Source: Roseiarcus sp963732155
GTDB taxonomy: Bacteria; Pseudomonadota; Alphaproteobacteria; Rhizobiales; Beijerinckiaceae
NCBI GenBank assembly: GCA_963732155.1
Contig: CAVSYB010000006.1
Location: 372,001 to 436,000 of the forward strand
Length of the DNA stretch: 64,000 bases
Direction of reading: 5' to 3'
In this document: positions 43,096 through 52,173 of the stretch, in pieces
Layout of the letters: each line of letters begins with the position of its first letter
How positions within the stretch are numbered: position 1 is the stretch's first letter
Translations under genes and position numbers: made by a program
Notes under the pieces: model-generated
What the model saw: only the letters and a program-made list of their open reading frames with translations
Told to the model about the DNA's origin: nothing
Databases searched by the model: none

Positions 43096-43499
43096 ACGCG
43101 AGGGGCGACGCAGGCGGTTGACCGCGGGGCGCGGCGCGCGGCCCGGCCCCGACAAAATGTTGACGAAAAGAGAAATCGTGGCGAGGATGTTCCGCGGAGC
43201 AGAAACCGCGTCGCGGAACGGGTCGAGGGCGAAAATCGCGTTTTCCAAATTTTTTCGAGGCTAACCCCCTGAAAATCCCCAATTCGGCCAAAAATAGTTT
43301 TGGAAAAATTTGGAAATCCAAATTTTTGCAGGCGGTCCGGGTGGCGCGAAGACGCCTTATTTTAATGGAGTTAATAGTTGCAATATCAATAGATTATAGC
43401 ACGATACTCGTTCGTCACATTATATACAAATCGCAACTGCTCATTTGTCCCGATCGCGTCCCGGCCGTGCATTCCAAGGAAATTTTTGGAGGCGCGGCG
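43096..43499. other. Intergenic region with an AT-rich palindromic repeat
   Basis: Besides the repeat at 43293-43328 nothing coding is supported. The region becomes clearly A+T-rich at 43240-43450. Confidence 0.4.
43293..43328 (+). repeat. AT-rich dispersed repeat, copy 1
   Basis: Contains AATAGTTTTGGAAAAATTTG followed by GAAATCCAAATTTTTG. The AAATTTGG / CCAAATTT arms make a hairpin. The reverse complement of the same ~35 bp occurs at 51507-51542. Confidence 0.7.
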
Positions 43500-44981
43500 T
43501 CAGGCCGCCTCGATCAGCCCGGCCGCCTCGTCGGGCGGCGGCTCGTCGGGCGAGGCGGCGGCCTCATCGGCGGGCGGTTCGTCGGGCGGGGCGGCGGCCT
43601 CGTCGGCGGGCGGCTCGGCCGGTAACGCGGCGACCTCGTCGGCCGGCAGCTCGACCGGCGGCGCGGCGACCTCATCGGCCAGCAACTCGACCGGCGGCGC
43701 GGCGGCCTCGGCGGGCGCGTCCATGGCGAGCAGCAGCGGCGCGCCCGGACCTTCCAGCGCGCCGGGTTCGAGGCGGATCAGCACCGGCGGCGCTGCGGGC
43801 GCGGCCGTCGCCTGCGCCGCAAAGGCGCGCGCCTGCTGGCGCGCCGCCTCGGCCTCGAAGCGGCGCAGCAGCGCCATCAGGCGGTCGAGGTCGGCCGACT
43901 TGAGCTTCTCGCAGGCCGCGATCACCCGCTGGATCAGCTCGCAGGAAAGCTCGCCGTTGGCCGCGGCGCCCGCTTCCTCGATCGCCACCAGCGCGGCGCG
44001 AAACACCGGCAGGAAATGGGCGGGCAGTCCGGCTTTGGCGTAAAGCGCTGAAAAACCGGCGCTTTGCGGCTCGCCGACAAAGCCGGCGACGCGGCCCGGC
44101 GGCAGTTCCGAAAGCTCGCCAAGCGCGTGTTCGAACAGGCCGCGCTCGCCCGACAGCAGGCCGCGCAGCAGCAGCGCGATGGTCAGCGCGCCGCGCTCGC
44201 GCAAGTGCCGCGCCAGCGCGGCCATTTCCCCGGGCCGGCTCGTGTTCGCCACGCAGATCGCGCCCTGCTCGCTCGCCTCGCGCGCCACCCGCCGGGCGCG
44301 CTCGGCCCCCAGCCAGTCGCAGGCGGCGACGAAATCGGACAGCGCGTTGGCGGTCAGGGCGACGAGATCGCAGCGCAGCGTCGAGGGCAGCCACGGGCGG
44401 GCCAGCAGCGCCTCGCGCGCTTCGGCGTCCTCGCCGAAACGCCCGGCGATGCGGCGCATCACCATCGGGCTGAGGTTGGCGTCGAGATTGCGCGCGAGCG
44501 CGATCACCGCCTCCCGCTCGCCGACTTCCGCCAGCGCCATCGCCACGCCGACGCTGAGCCGCGGCCGGCGCGCCAGCGCCGCCTGGGCGCGCCCGTCGCC
44601 GATCGCCGCGCAATCGACGAGCTCGGCGTCGGTCAGAACCGGCGAGCGGGCCAGCACGACGCAGGACACCTCGGACTGGTCGCAGGCGAGCGCCAGAATG
44701 ACGTGATGGGGGGCCTCGTGGGCGCCCGCCAGGGCCTCGGCGAGCGCGCGGCGCACCAGCGCGCAGGGGTCGTCGAGCAACAGGGTCAGGCCCATTTCCG
44801 CCTCGTGCCGCAGCCCCCCGTCGAGGTCGGAATAGAGATAGGCGCGCGCCAGGGCGCTCGCCGCCTCGGCCCTTCCGCCGGCGTCCGCCCGTCGCGTCCA
44901 GGCGAGGAAGCGTCGCACGATGTTCGGCTCTTCCGCGCCTGGCGAAGCCGATTGCTCAACCGCGCGAACCATCATATTCAC
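43500..44981 (-). CDS. DUF2336 domain-containing protein
   Basis: The 493-residue protein has a helical DUF2336 region (about 20-370; ARAYLYSDLDGGLRHEAEMG, LLLDDPCALVRRALAEALAG and similar HEAT-like repeats) and a C-terminal acidic, proline-rich tail (about 415-493) of imperfect repeats such as PPVELPADEVAA and PPADEAAAPPDEP. DUF2336 is frequent in alphaproteobacteria and its role is not established. The tail is probably disordered and variable in length. No enzymatic motif. It is transcribed away from the MaoC gene. Confidence 0.85.
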   Translation of the reverse strand: MNMMVRAVEQSASPGAEEPNIVRRFLAWTRRADAGGRAEAASALARAYLYSDLDGGLRHEAEMGLTLLLDDPCALVRRALAEALAGAHEAPHHVILALACDQSEVSCVVLARSPVLTDAELVDCAAIGDGRAQAALARRPRLSVGVAMALAEVGEREAVIALARNLDANLSPMVMRRIAGRFGEDAEAREALLARPWLPSTLRCDLVALTANALSDFVAACDWLGAERARRVAREASEQGAICVANTSRPGEMAALARHLRERGALTIALLLRGLLSGERGLFEHALGELSELPPGRVAGFVGEPQSAGFSALYAKAGLPAHFLPVFRAALVAIEEAGAAANGELSCELIQRVIAACEKLKSADLDRLMALLRRFEAEAARQQARAFAAQATAAPAAPPVLIRLEPGALEGPGAPLLLAMDAPAEAAAPPVELLADEVAAPPVELPADEVAALPAEPPADEAAAPPDEPPADEAAASPDEPPPDEAAGLIEAA

Positions 44982-45086
44982 TGCGCACCCCGCGCGTCGC
45001 GACGGAAATTCTAACAGCCCAGCTTGCGGCCATATGGTAAACGAGCGCTTAAGGGCTTGCGGCGGCGAGCCGGTCGGAGTGCGAAA

Positions 45087-45586
45087 ATGGTCGATTCGGC
45101 GCCCCCCACCCGCGCGGCGGCTTGTATTTCGAGGATTTCGCGGTCGGCCAGGTTTTCGCGCACCGGCTGACGCGGACCGTCACGCAAATGGACAATATGC
45201 TGTTCTCGAACATGACGCTTAACCCGCAACCCCTTCATATCGATGCTCATTTCTGTGCAACGGAGACCGAATGGGGTCGACCGTTGATGAATTCGCTGTT
45301 CACGCTCGGCCTGATGATCGGAATTTCGGTCAATGACACGACCCTGGGGACGACGATCGCCAACCTCGGCATGACCGACGTGCGCTTCCCCGCCCCGCTG
45401 TTCGAGGGCGACACCTTGCGCGCGGCGACCGAGGTTGTTTCGCTGCGGGAATCGGCCTCGCGCGCCGACGCCGGACTCGTCGAATTCCGCCATCGCGCTT
45501 TCAAGCAGGACGGCGTGATGGTCGCCGAATGCCGCCGCACCGCCTTCATGCGCCGCCGACCGGCCGCGACGACCTTGAAAGCCTAG
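45087..45586 (+). CDS. MaoC-like dehydratase domain protein, with an apparent 5' frameshift
   Basis: The hot-dog-fold protein reads LYFEDFAVGQVFAHRLTRTV, then DNMLFSNMTLNPQPLHIDAH, where the D/H pair (in the NPQPLHID region) is the hydratase active site. In the main frame the only start is a TTG at 45122. An ATG at 45087 (MVDSAPP) joins this frame if one C is added to the C6 run at 45102-45107, giving MVDSAPPHPRGGLYFEDF. The result (~166 residues) is normal for the family. It pairs with the CoA-ester lyase gene (3 bp apart), suggesting hydratase plus lyase steps on a branched dicarboxylyl-CoA. Confidence 0.8.
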
Positions 45587-45589
45587 CCG

Positions 45590-46465
45590 ATGCGCTCGGC
45601 CCTGTTCGTTCCCGCCGACGACGAGAGAAAACTCGCCAAGGCGCTGCTGAGCGGCGCCGACGCGTTGATCGTCGATCTCGAAGATTCCGTTGCGCATGAC
45701 GCCAAGGAGCGCGCGCGCCGTATCGCCGCCGACTTCCTGCGCGCCGCTGCGCAGGGCGCGCGGCCTCGCCTTTTTGTGCGCGTCAACCCGCTCGACGGCG
45801 GCCTCACCGACGACGATCTCGACGCGGTGATGCCGGCGGCGCCCGACGGCGTCATGCTGCCCAAGAGCCTTGACGGGGCGAGCGTGCAGCAACTCGGCGT
45901 CAAACTCGCCGTGCGCGAGGCCCTGGCCGGGCTCGCCGACGGCGTCACGCGCGTCGTCGCGATCGCGACGGAAAGCGCGCGCGCGGTGTTCGGATTGGCG
46001 AGCTACCGGGGTTGCAGCCCGCGGCTTGAAGGCCTCGCCTGGGGCGGCGAGGACTTGTCGGCCGACCTCGGCGCTGAAAGCAACCGCGGCCTCGATGGCG
46101 CCTATGCGGATCCCTATCGCCTGGCGCGCAGCCTGACGCTCCTGGGCGCCACGGCGGCCGACGTCGCGCCGATCGACGCGGTGTATACGAATTTTCGCGA
46201 TTCCGAGGGCCTGCGCGTCGAGGCGATCGCGGCGCGGCGCGACGGATTCTGGGGCAAAATGGCGATCCATCCCGCGCAAATACCGATCATCAATGAGGTC
46301 TTCACCCCGACGCCGGAGTCCGTCGTTCGGGCTCGCGCGATCATCGCCGCCTTTGACGCCTCGCCTGGCTCCGGCGTCGTGGCGCTCGACGGCGAAATGT
46401 TGGACCGGCCGCATCGCTTGCGCGCCGAGCGAATCCTGGCGCGGATCGGGCCGCGCTCCGTCTGA
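45590..46465 (+). CDS. CitE/HpcH-HpaI family CoA-ester lyase
   Basis: The 291-residue TIM-barrel protein contains MRSALFVPADDERKLAKALL, DALIVDLEDSVAHDAKERAR (a conserved Glu/Asp metal site), RVNPLDG and GKMAIHPAQIPIINE near the end. It belongs with citrate lyase beta-like and malyl/beta-methylmalyl-CoA lyases. These cleave a (hydroxyacyl)-CoA to acetyl- or propionyl-CoA and glyoxylate/pyruvate. The adjacent MaoC gene (3 bp upstream) would supply a hydrated substrate. True substrate unknown; it should not be taken as the serine-cycle malyl-CoA lyase without comparison. Confidence 0.88.
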   Translation: MRSALFVPADDERKLAKALLSGADALIVDLEDSVAHDAKERARRIAADFLRAAAQGARPRLFVRVNPLDGGLTDDDLDAVMPAAPDGVMLPKSLDGASVQQLGVKLAVREALAGLADGVTRVVAIATESARAVFGLASYRGCSPRLEGLAWGGEDLSADLGAESNRGLDGAYADPYRLARSLTLLGATAADVAPIDAVYTNFRDSEGLRVEAIAARRDGFWGKMAIHPAQIPIINEVFTPTPESVVRARAIIAAFDASPGSGVVALDGEMLDRPHRLRAERILARIGPRSV

Positions 46466-46520
46466 GCAAAACCCGGACGACTGATCGGCCGCGCCTGTGA
46501 CATCGACCGGACGCCCGGCA

Positions 46521-46868
46521 TCAATCCCAGGTCAGGCCGTCATCGTGAAGATAGATGTTGTTGACCTTGCAATAATCGACCGGCGCGTCGAATAAGGCGC
46601 CGTCGGCAAATTGGATTTGGGTGCGGATGGCGCAGTCGCCCGCGGTCGGTTCGAAGTCCATGTTGAACCTGTCGCCGGGCTCCATGCTTTCGGCGATCCA
46701 GTTCGTGCTCCACTTGCCGTCCTCTTGCGTCCTGAACTCCAGCGCCGCTTTATTCGATTGGTTGACGACGTTGAATTTCCAGCGCTTTCCCGCGAGAGCT
46801 TGCGAATCCGCCGTCGCAAACAAGGCGGCGGTGGCGATCAGCCAGAAGGTCAGCCTGCCAGACTTCAT
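46521..46868 (-). CDS. Secreted hypothetical protein
   Basis: The 115-residue product has a signal peptide (MKSGRLTFWLIATAALFATA, then DSQALA-GKRW) and a mature domain of alternating beta strands: WKFNVVNQSNKAALEFRTQE and FNMDFEPTAGDCAIRTQIQF, with two cysteines (GDCAI, DYCKV). It is probably a periplasmic beta-sandwich. No family recognised. Confidence 0.7.
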   Translation of the reverse strand: MKSGRLTFWLIATAALFATADSQALAGKRWKFNVVNQSNKAALEFRTQEDGKWSTNWIAESMEPGDRFNMDFEPTAGDCAIRTQIQFADGALFDAPVDYCKVNNIYLHDDGLTWD

Positions 46869-47021
46869 GTCTCTTCCCCCTGCTTCGGCGCCGCGCTCTC
46901 CGGAAGCCTCGAGGGCGAAGCGCGCAGCCGCGCCGCTGATGGTCCATCACAATTGAGACCCCGGCGGCGTTTCTGGCGAGCAGTCCCTGTCGCCGCAACG
47001 GTCGGTCCATTGAAACCTTCG

Positions 47022-47636
47022 CTAGTCGCCGCCTCCGGACGGGCGCGCCAAAGTGAACAGCTTGTCGACCACGGCGTAGTCCTGATAGCCGCAGCGGGCG
47101 AGCGACCGAGCCGCGGCGGCATCGAAGACGCCGTCGCGAATGAATCGATCGTCGATATGAAAGGCGACGACCTCGCCCAGCACTAAATAATTGTCGATCA
47201 ATTGGTTCCGGCTGTTCTTCAATGCGACGATTTCGATCACTTTGCATTCCATTGCGGCGTGGCTTTCGGCGACGCGAGGCGCGTTCACCAGCCGGCACGC
47301 GGCCATGGTCAGGCCGCTATGGACGAATTCGCTTTGCCCGCGCGGCAGCGGGGCCGAGGTCTGGCTGACCTGACGCCACAAGTCCATGGTGGCGAGATTG
47401 ACCACGAATTCAGCGCTGTCGCGCGCGAACGCCGCGGAATCCTTGGCCCCCTCGCTGGAGAATCCGACGATCGGCGGGGCAGAGGCGAAGGCGTTGAAGA
47501 AACTGTAGGGCGCCAAATTGATCAGGCCGTCCTTGCTGCGCGTCGAAATCCATCCGATCGGCCGCGGGGCGACGATCGCTTTGAATGGATCGCGCGGCAA
47601 CAAGCGTTTATCGCGCTGCCCGGTCTCATAGAACAA
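47022..47636 (-). CDS. Flavin reductase family protein
   Basis: The 204-residue protein is a flavin-reductase-like FMN-binding split-barrel: PRDPFKAIVAPRPIGWISTR, DGLINLAPYSFFNAFASAPP and HAAMECKVIEIVALKNSRNQ are characteristic. It probably reduces FMN with NAD(P)H or binds FMN as part of a two-component system. It is 30 bp from the nitroreductase gene on the same strand, so both may act in redox stress or xenobiotic reduction. Confidence 0.9.
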   Translation of the reverse strand: MFYETGQRDKRLLPRDPFKAIVAPRPIGWISTRSKDGLINLAPYSFFNAFASAPPIVGFSSEGAKDSAAFARDSAEFVVNLATMDLWRQVSQTSAPLPRGQSEFVHSGLTMAACRLVNAPRVAESHAAMECKVIEIVALKNSRNQLIDNYLVLGEVVAFHIDDRFIRDGVFDAAAARSLARCGYQDYAVVDKLFTLARPSGGGD

Positions 47637-47666
47637 GAAGCTCTCCCGAAGCTTGGGGCGGGCGGG

Positions 47667-48236
47667 TCAAGCCGGAAACCAGGAGACGACATCGGCGAGC
47701 GCGGGACGCCGGCGATCCTCGCTGGCCATGTTCGGCCGTCCAATGTGCACGAATCCCGCAATTTTTTCATCGTCCCGGAGCCCGATGGCGCCACAAAACC
47801 GGCGGTCGTAGGCGCACCACTCCGTCACCCAGGCCGCGACATAGCCCATCGCATTGGCAGCGATCACAAGGCTCATGCAGGCGGCTCCGGCCGACAGGAT
47901 TTGCTCCCATTCGGGAATCTTGACATGCGGGCCGGCGCGCGAAATCACGCCGATCACCAGCGGCGCGCGAGAAAACCGCGTCAACTCGGCTTCCCGGCGG
48001 GAGGCGCCCATCGCCGCATCATCGGCCGCCAGTATTTTTTCGGCGATTGCGCCTGCCCTGCGGCGGGCCGCCCCTTCGAATACGAGGAAGCGCCACGGCG
48101 TGAGCTTGCCGTGGTCGGGAACGCGAGAGGCGATCGTGAGCAAGGTCTCGATCTCCTGCGCCCCCGGTCCCGGACCTGTCATACCTTGCGGCGGCAGCGA
48201 GCGGCGATGGCGCAATAATTCGATTGTCTCGTTCAT
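47667..48236 (-). CDS. Nitroreductase family protein (YdjA-like)
   Basis: The 189-residue FMN enzyme starts MNETIELLRHRRSLPPQGMT. RHRRS is the usual FMN-phosphate contact, followed by ASRVPDHGKLTPWRFLVFEG and AACMSLVIAANAMGYVAAWV. It matches short NAD(P)H nitroreductases such as YdjA. The ATG at 48236 is the conserved start; the open frame upstream to 48458 is basic and unlike the family. Located just upstream of the flavin reductase gene (same strand). Confidence 0.9.
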   Translation of the reverse strand: MNETIELLRHRRSLPPQGMTGPGPGAQEIETLLTIASRVPDHGKLTPWRFLVFEGAARRRAGAIAEKILAADDAAMGASRREAELTRFSRAPLVIGVISRAGPHVKIPEWEQILSAGAACMSLVIAANAMGYVAAWVTEWCAYDRRFCGAIGLRDDEKIAGFVHIGRPNMASEDRRRPALADVVSWFPA

Positions 48237-48452
48237 GAAGGTCCCGCTTTTTGGGGCGACGCCACAGGCGAGGCCCGCTGGATAGTCCTCGAAGCCGTTC
48301 CTTGACGGGTTTGGCCGCTGCTGTAAACCGCCATCAAACCGCCCGTTTCTCGCGCAAGGACGCGCTCGCGCCAAACAACGCCGCCAAAAACGAAGGCGCC
48401 GACAGGTCAGGCCGTGGACGGACGCGCGGGATCTCGCCAAGGCGAGGAGATT

Positions 48453-49379
48453 ATGCAAGCTTATGTGCGGCGCCTCTTCGCCGCTTTCTTGTTGTCTTCC
48501 CTTCTGGTCGTGCGGGCGATTGCCCCGGCGATCGCCCAGGACGCGGCCGGCGAGTCCGGCAAGGCGAATTTACACCTTTCGGCCGTTCTGGGCGATGCGA
48601 GCACGCCGTTGCGGGCCGGCCTGCACTGGCGGCTGTTCAACGTGCGCGCCGACGCCGACGGATCGCACGCGCTTGTCGCCGAATCCGGCGCCGCCCAGCC
48701 CAATCTGGTTGTGGCGCCCGGCGACTATGTCCTTCACGTCGCGTTCGGACTGGCGAGCGCGACGAAACGGATCAGCGTCGGCTCGGAGGAGCAAGGCGAG
48801 CGAGTGACGCTCAATGCGGGCGCGCTGAGGATTGTCGGCACGAGGGGCGATGAGCCTATCGACGCGAACCGATTGTCACTCGCCATCTATGTCCCAGAGC
48901 GCAACAACCCGGAAGCCAAGCTGGTCTATTCCAGGGCGAGAGCGGGCGATATCCTCGGTCTGCCGGAGGGCTCTTATCATATCGTTTCGACCTATCTTGA
49001 TTCGGTTGGCGTCGGCTCCCTCGGGCTGGGCAAGACAGGCGGCGGCGCGCCGAACAATGCCGTGGCGACCAATTCGATCATCGCGGCGGACATCAAGGTG
49101 CCTTCGGGCAAGGTCCTCGACGTGAACTTGCGTCACCGCTACGCAACGTTGACGCTGAAGCTCGTGAATGCTCCCGGGGCCGAAGCGCTGGCGAACACCA
49201 GTTTCACAGTCCTGACGCCGGGGGGCGACCTCATTCGCGAACTGATCGGCGCCTTCCCCTCGCTCGTGCTCGCCGAGGGTGAATATATCGTCATCGCGCG
49301 CCACGACTCGAAGACCTATCAATCGACGTTCCAGGTGCAATCCGCCCTAGACCATGACGTCGAAGTCATTGCACAATAA
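48453..49379 (+). CDS. Secreted hypothetical protein
   Basis: The 308-residue product starts MQAYVRRLFAAFLLSSLLVV with a signal peptide ending AIA-Q. The mature part has repeated beta-rich modules (LHWRLFNVRADADGSHALVA, GDYVLHVAFGLASATKRISV, EGSYHIVSTY and EGEYIVIARHDSKTYQSTFQ) that look like Ig/carboxypeptidase-regulatory-like folds. GAGGAGA lies ahead of the ATG. Similar secreted proteins are common in the Hyphomicrobiales, function unknown. Confidence 0.75.
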   Translation: MQAYVRRLFAAFLLSSLLVVRAIAPAIAQDAAGESGKANLHLSAVLGDASTPLRAGLHWRLFNVRADADGSHALVAESGAAQPNLVVAPGDYVLHVAFGLASATKRISVGSEEQGERVTLNAGALRIVGTRGDEPIDANRLSLAIYVPERNNPEAKLVYSRARAGDILGLPEGSYHIVSTYLDSVGVGSLGLGKTGGGAPNNAVATNSIIAADIKVPSGKVLDVNLRHRYATLTLKLVNAPGAEALANTSFTVLTPGGDLIRELIGAFPSLVLAEGEYIVIARHDSKTYQSTFQVQSALDHDVEVIAQ

Positions 49380-49512
49380 CGCGCTCGTTTTCGCCCTCAG
49401 GCTGGGGCGGGCGCACTTCCGGGCGCAAAAATCCGCGGTGGCGGCGCACCGCGAACGTTAGAGAGCGCCAGGGGCGGGCCCGCCCGTGGCTGGCGAAAGG
49501 AATTCGGCTTTC

Positions 49513-49749
49513 ATGCAGACTTTCTTCGTGGAGATCAAATGCTCGCTCGGCCGGACCTATGAGGTTGCGAGCGCGCTCGCGGAGGCTGAGATCGCGTCCG
49601 AAATCTATTCGATCGCCGGCGACTTCGATATTCTCGCCAAGTTCTATGTCGAGCGAGACGTCGACATCGGTCATTTCGTCGGCCAGAAGGTGCAGACCAT
49701 TCCCGGCATCGTCGACACCCGCACGATCATCACTTTCAAGGCGTTCTGA
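49513..49749 (+). CDS. Stand-alone Lrp/AsnC ligand-binding (RAM) domain protein
   Basis: The 78-residue protein MQTFFVEIKCSLGRTYEVAS through TIPGIVDTRTIITFKAF is a single ACT-like RAM domain without a DNA-binding HTH. Such proteins form oligomers that bind amino acids and may modulate full-length Lrp/AsnC regulators. Start: the MAGERNS extension from 49486 is possible. The next gene (Ivy-like) starts about 90 bp downstream. Confidence 0.88.
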   Translation: MQTFFVEIKCSLGRTYEVASALAEAEIASEIYSIAGDFDILAKFYVERDVDIGHFVGQKVQTIPGIVDTRTIITFKAF

Positions 49750-49835
49750 ACATGCGGGGTTTTCGGCCGCGACGAAGCCCCATCGGGCCGCTCGCCGCAA
49801 AAACGTGCTCTCGCCGACATTTCGAAAGGCTTGAT

Positions 49836-50237
49836 GTGCGAGTCGTTGCGCTCCTCGCTTTCGCCTTGATCGCCGACGCCGCCGGCGCGCAAGACGGGCC
49901 CTACCTGTTCGATGTTCTCCTGAAACCCGCCTATCGCAGCGGCTGGCGAAAATTAGTGAAAGAGGTGGAGCCGACGCCTGACTGGCTGGCGCAGTTCGCA
50001 AGGAATTTCGACGGCGTCGCCGGCCCCATGAAGCCGGCGACGATCGATGGAAGGGCCTACGAGCTTTATTTCGTCTGCAAGCCGCACGATTGCGCCGCCA
50101 AGAAGTTCGAAGTGATGTTCGACGCTGGTTCGAAGCGCGCTTTTGGCGCGCTCGGCGGCGATGGCGCGCCGCCGGCTTTCTATGGCGACCCGACGCCCGC
50201 AATGCAGGACATTCTGACCAAGGCGCTGAAAGGCTAG
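49836..50237 (+). CDS. Ivy-like C-type lysozyme inhibitor
   Basis: The 133-residue product (GTG start, signal peptide VRVVALLAFALIADAAGAQ) matches Ivy: YLFDVLLKPAYRSGWRKLVK at the start, then YELYFVCKPHDCAAKKFEVM with the CKPHDC loop that plugs the lysozyme active site, and PPAFYGDPTPAMQ. It would protect peptidoglycan in the periplasm from C-type lysozymes. An ATG at 49752 gives an extra 28 basic residues; the GTG with AAGG upstream produces a proper signal peptide and is preferred. Confidence 0.85.
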   Translation: MRVVALLAFALIADAAGAQDGPYLFDVLLKPAYRSGWRKLVKEVEPTPDWLAQFARNFDGVAGPMKPATIDGRAYELYFVCKPHDCAAKKFEVMFDAGSKRAFGALGGDGAPPAFYGDPTPAMQDILTKALKG

Positions 50238-50344
50238 GCGCGGCCATTCAATCGCGCCTTCCTTTGGCGGCGTCGACGAGGCGCGCTTGAATTCGCCGGC
50301 TCGACCTCTTAATGCTGCCCCGTTTCGGCGCGCGAGGGCGTTCG

Positions 50345-51373
50345 ATGGTCAGACCGTTGATACTCGTCGACCCCCACCCTCGCGAACTCGACGAGATTTT
50401 CGACGCGCCGATGCGCGCCCGCTTCGACCGGCTGGGCGAAATCGTCGCCTATGGCGGCCCCGGCCAGGCGCCCGCCGATCTGATCGAGCGGCATTTGCCC
50501 GACGCAGCGCTGCTGATCGGCCAGACGGACATGCCCAAGGAGCGGCTCGACCGCGCCGGGAAGCTGCGCGCGATCATCAATGTCGAGACCAATTTTCTGC
50601 CCAACGTCGACTATGAAACCTGCTTCCGGCGCGGCGTTCACGTGCTGGCGCCGGGTTCGGCTTTTGCGCGCCCGGTCGCCGAAATGGCGCTTGGCATGGC
50701 GATCGATTTGTGTCGCGGCGTCACCGCCGCCGACCGGGCCTTCCGGGCGGGCGGCGAAAAGTGGCTGCTCGACGGCGCCGAGGGATGTTTTTCGCTCTAC
50801 GGCAGCGCCGTCGGCCTGATCGGGTTCGGCGATCTCGCGCGGGCGTTCCTGCCGCTCACCAGACCCTTCGGCTGCCCGGTCAAGGCCTATGATCCCTGGG
50901 TGTCGGACCATTTCATGGAGGGATTTGGCGTCACCGCCGCCTCGCTCGAGGACGTGCTGTCGACCTCGCGCGTCATCGCCGTTTTTGCAGGCGTCACCAG
51001 CGAGAATCAGGGGTTCCTCGGCCGTCGCGAGTTCGAGCTGATCACGCCCGGATCGGTCGTGCTGCTGATGAGCCGGGCGGCCGTCGTCGACTTTCCCGAG
51101 TTCCTGCGGCAGATCGAAAGCGGGCGCTTTCGCGCCGCCAGCGACGTCTTTCCGATCGAGCCCGCGCCGGCCAGCGATCCCGCGCGCCGAGTGGAAGGCC
51201 TGCTGTTGTCTCCCCACCGCGCGGGCGCCCTGCGCGATTCGCTGTTCGAGATCGGACGACAGACCGTCGCCGACGCCGAACTGATCCTGCGCGGCCTGCC
51301 GCCGCTGTCGTGCCGGCGCGCCCAGCCGGAGACGGTCGGACGCTCGCGCAGCAAGCCGATCGAAAAAAGCTGA
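50345..51373 (+). CDS. D-2-hydroxyacid dehydrogenase family protein
   Basis: The 342-residue protein has the D-isomer-specific hydroxyacid dehydrogenase fold: a catalytic domain (RPLILVDPHPRELDEIF to about 100), and a Rossmann NAD-binding domain with VGLIGFGDLARAFLPL (GxGxxA-like, about 160-178). Substrate-site Arg and acid residues fall in NVETNFLPNVDYE and VLLMSRAAVVDFPEF; a histidine in LLSPHRAGAL takes the usual catalytic place. The substrate is unknown (glyoxylate-like or phosphoglycerate-like). Start 50345 is chosen, 33 bp inside the open frame. Confidence 0.85.
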   Translation: MVRPLILVDPHPRELDEIFDAPMRARFDRLGEIVAYGGPGQAPADLIERHLPDAALLIGQTDMPKERLDRAGKLRAIINVETNFLPNVDYETCFRRGVHVLAPGSAFARPVAEMALGMAIDLCRGVTAADRAFRAGGEKWLLDGAEGCFSLYGSAVGLIGFGDLARAFLPLTRPFGCPVKAYDPWVSDHFMEGFGVTAASLEDVLSTSRVIAVFAGVTSENQGFLGRREFELITPGSVVLLMSRAAVVDFPEFLRQIESGRFRAASDVFPIEPAPASDPARRVEGLLLSPHRAGALRDSLFEIGRQTVADAELILRGLPPLSCRRAQPETVGRSRSKPIEKS

Positions 51374-52173
51374 GGCGCGATGCTCCGGTGGGCGTTCAGC
51401 CGCGCTTCACGGCTGGCCGATCAAATCCTTGCAAAACCCTTGGATGACGCGTGTTTGACGCGATTCGGCGCAAGGGGGCAGGAAATTTCCCTTTGTTTTC
51501 AGTACGCGAAAATTTGGATTTCCAAATTTTTCCAAAACTATTCTTGGGCGGATCCAGGAATTCCAAAGGCTTATGGGTGAAAAAATTTGGAAATCGCGTT
51601 TTTTTTGATTTTTCGAACCGAATCTCCTGAGAACGAATGTGAAAACATGATCGCTGGCCAACCTCGATTTTTGCCAATATCGAAATAGACCAAGGAAAAA
51701 TCCTATCATGATTCAAGATTTTCAGCAACAAATCGCCGCGGTTGGCAGTCGGTCAGTTTTCCGCTCCTAACCAACGCGCGCCACGCCGCTGGCGCGGCAG
51801 GAATGGGCCGCTCACGGCAGCCCAAACGCGGCGGCCGCGCCCTCGACAACGGACTTGCGTCTCTGCGCCTTTCCCGGCGGCTTGGGCGGGAAGCAGACCT
51901 TGGTTCCGCCAATGGCGGCGATGGCTGTGTTGCCGGCGGCCGAAACGATCCGGTCTTAGCTCAGTTCGCCCGCCTCGGCAGGAATCCGGGGGCGAAAAAG
52001 CGAGGCCGAAGCCTCGGGAAAAGGGATTTCGTATGGCGCCATCAACCGCAATCCGGCATCGTCAGCTTGAATAGCGCCGGCGCCAACCTTGGCCAGGGTC
52101 CAAACGAAAATTTCATCGAGATGGCGCATTCGTCTTGCTTCTTTGCTTGATCTTCAACCTCGAGCCCCGGGCC
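51374..52173. other. Intergenic region, 800 bp, with an AT-rich repeat
   Basis: Holds the AT-rich dispersed repeat copy 2 (51507-51542) in a generally A+T-rich stretch to about 51720, then GC-rich sequence without a supported gene. Both strands have short frames that are probably chance. Confidence 0.4.
51507..51542 (-). repeat. AT-rich dispersed repeat, copy 2
   Basis: The reverse complement of 43293-43328, with the same AAATTTGG/CCAAATTT hairpin core (GGATTTCC in this orientation). Confidence 0.7.

Noticed and set aside
43500..43740. Possible CRISPR or VNTR array
   Set aside because: The repeats code for the acidic Pro-rich tail of the DUF2336 protein; no spacers and no constant repeat length.
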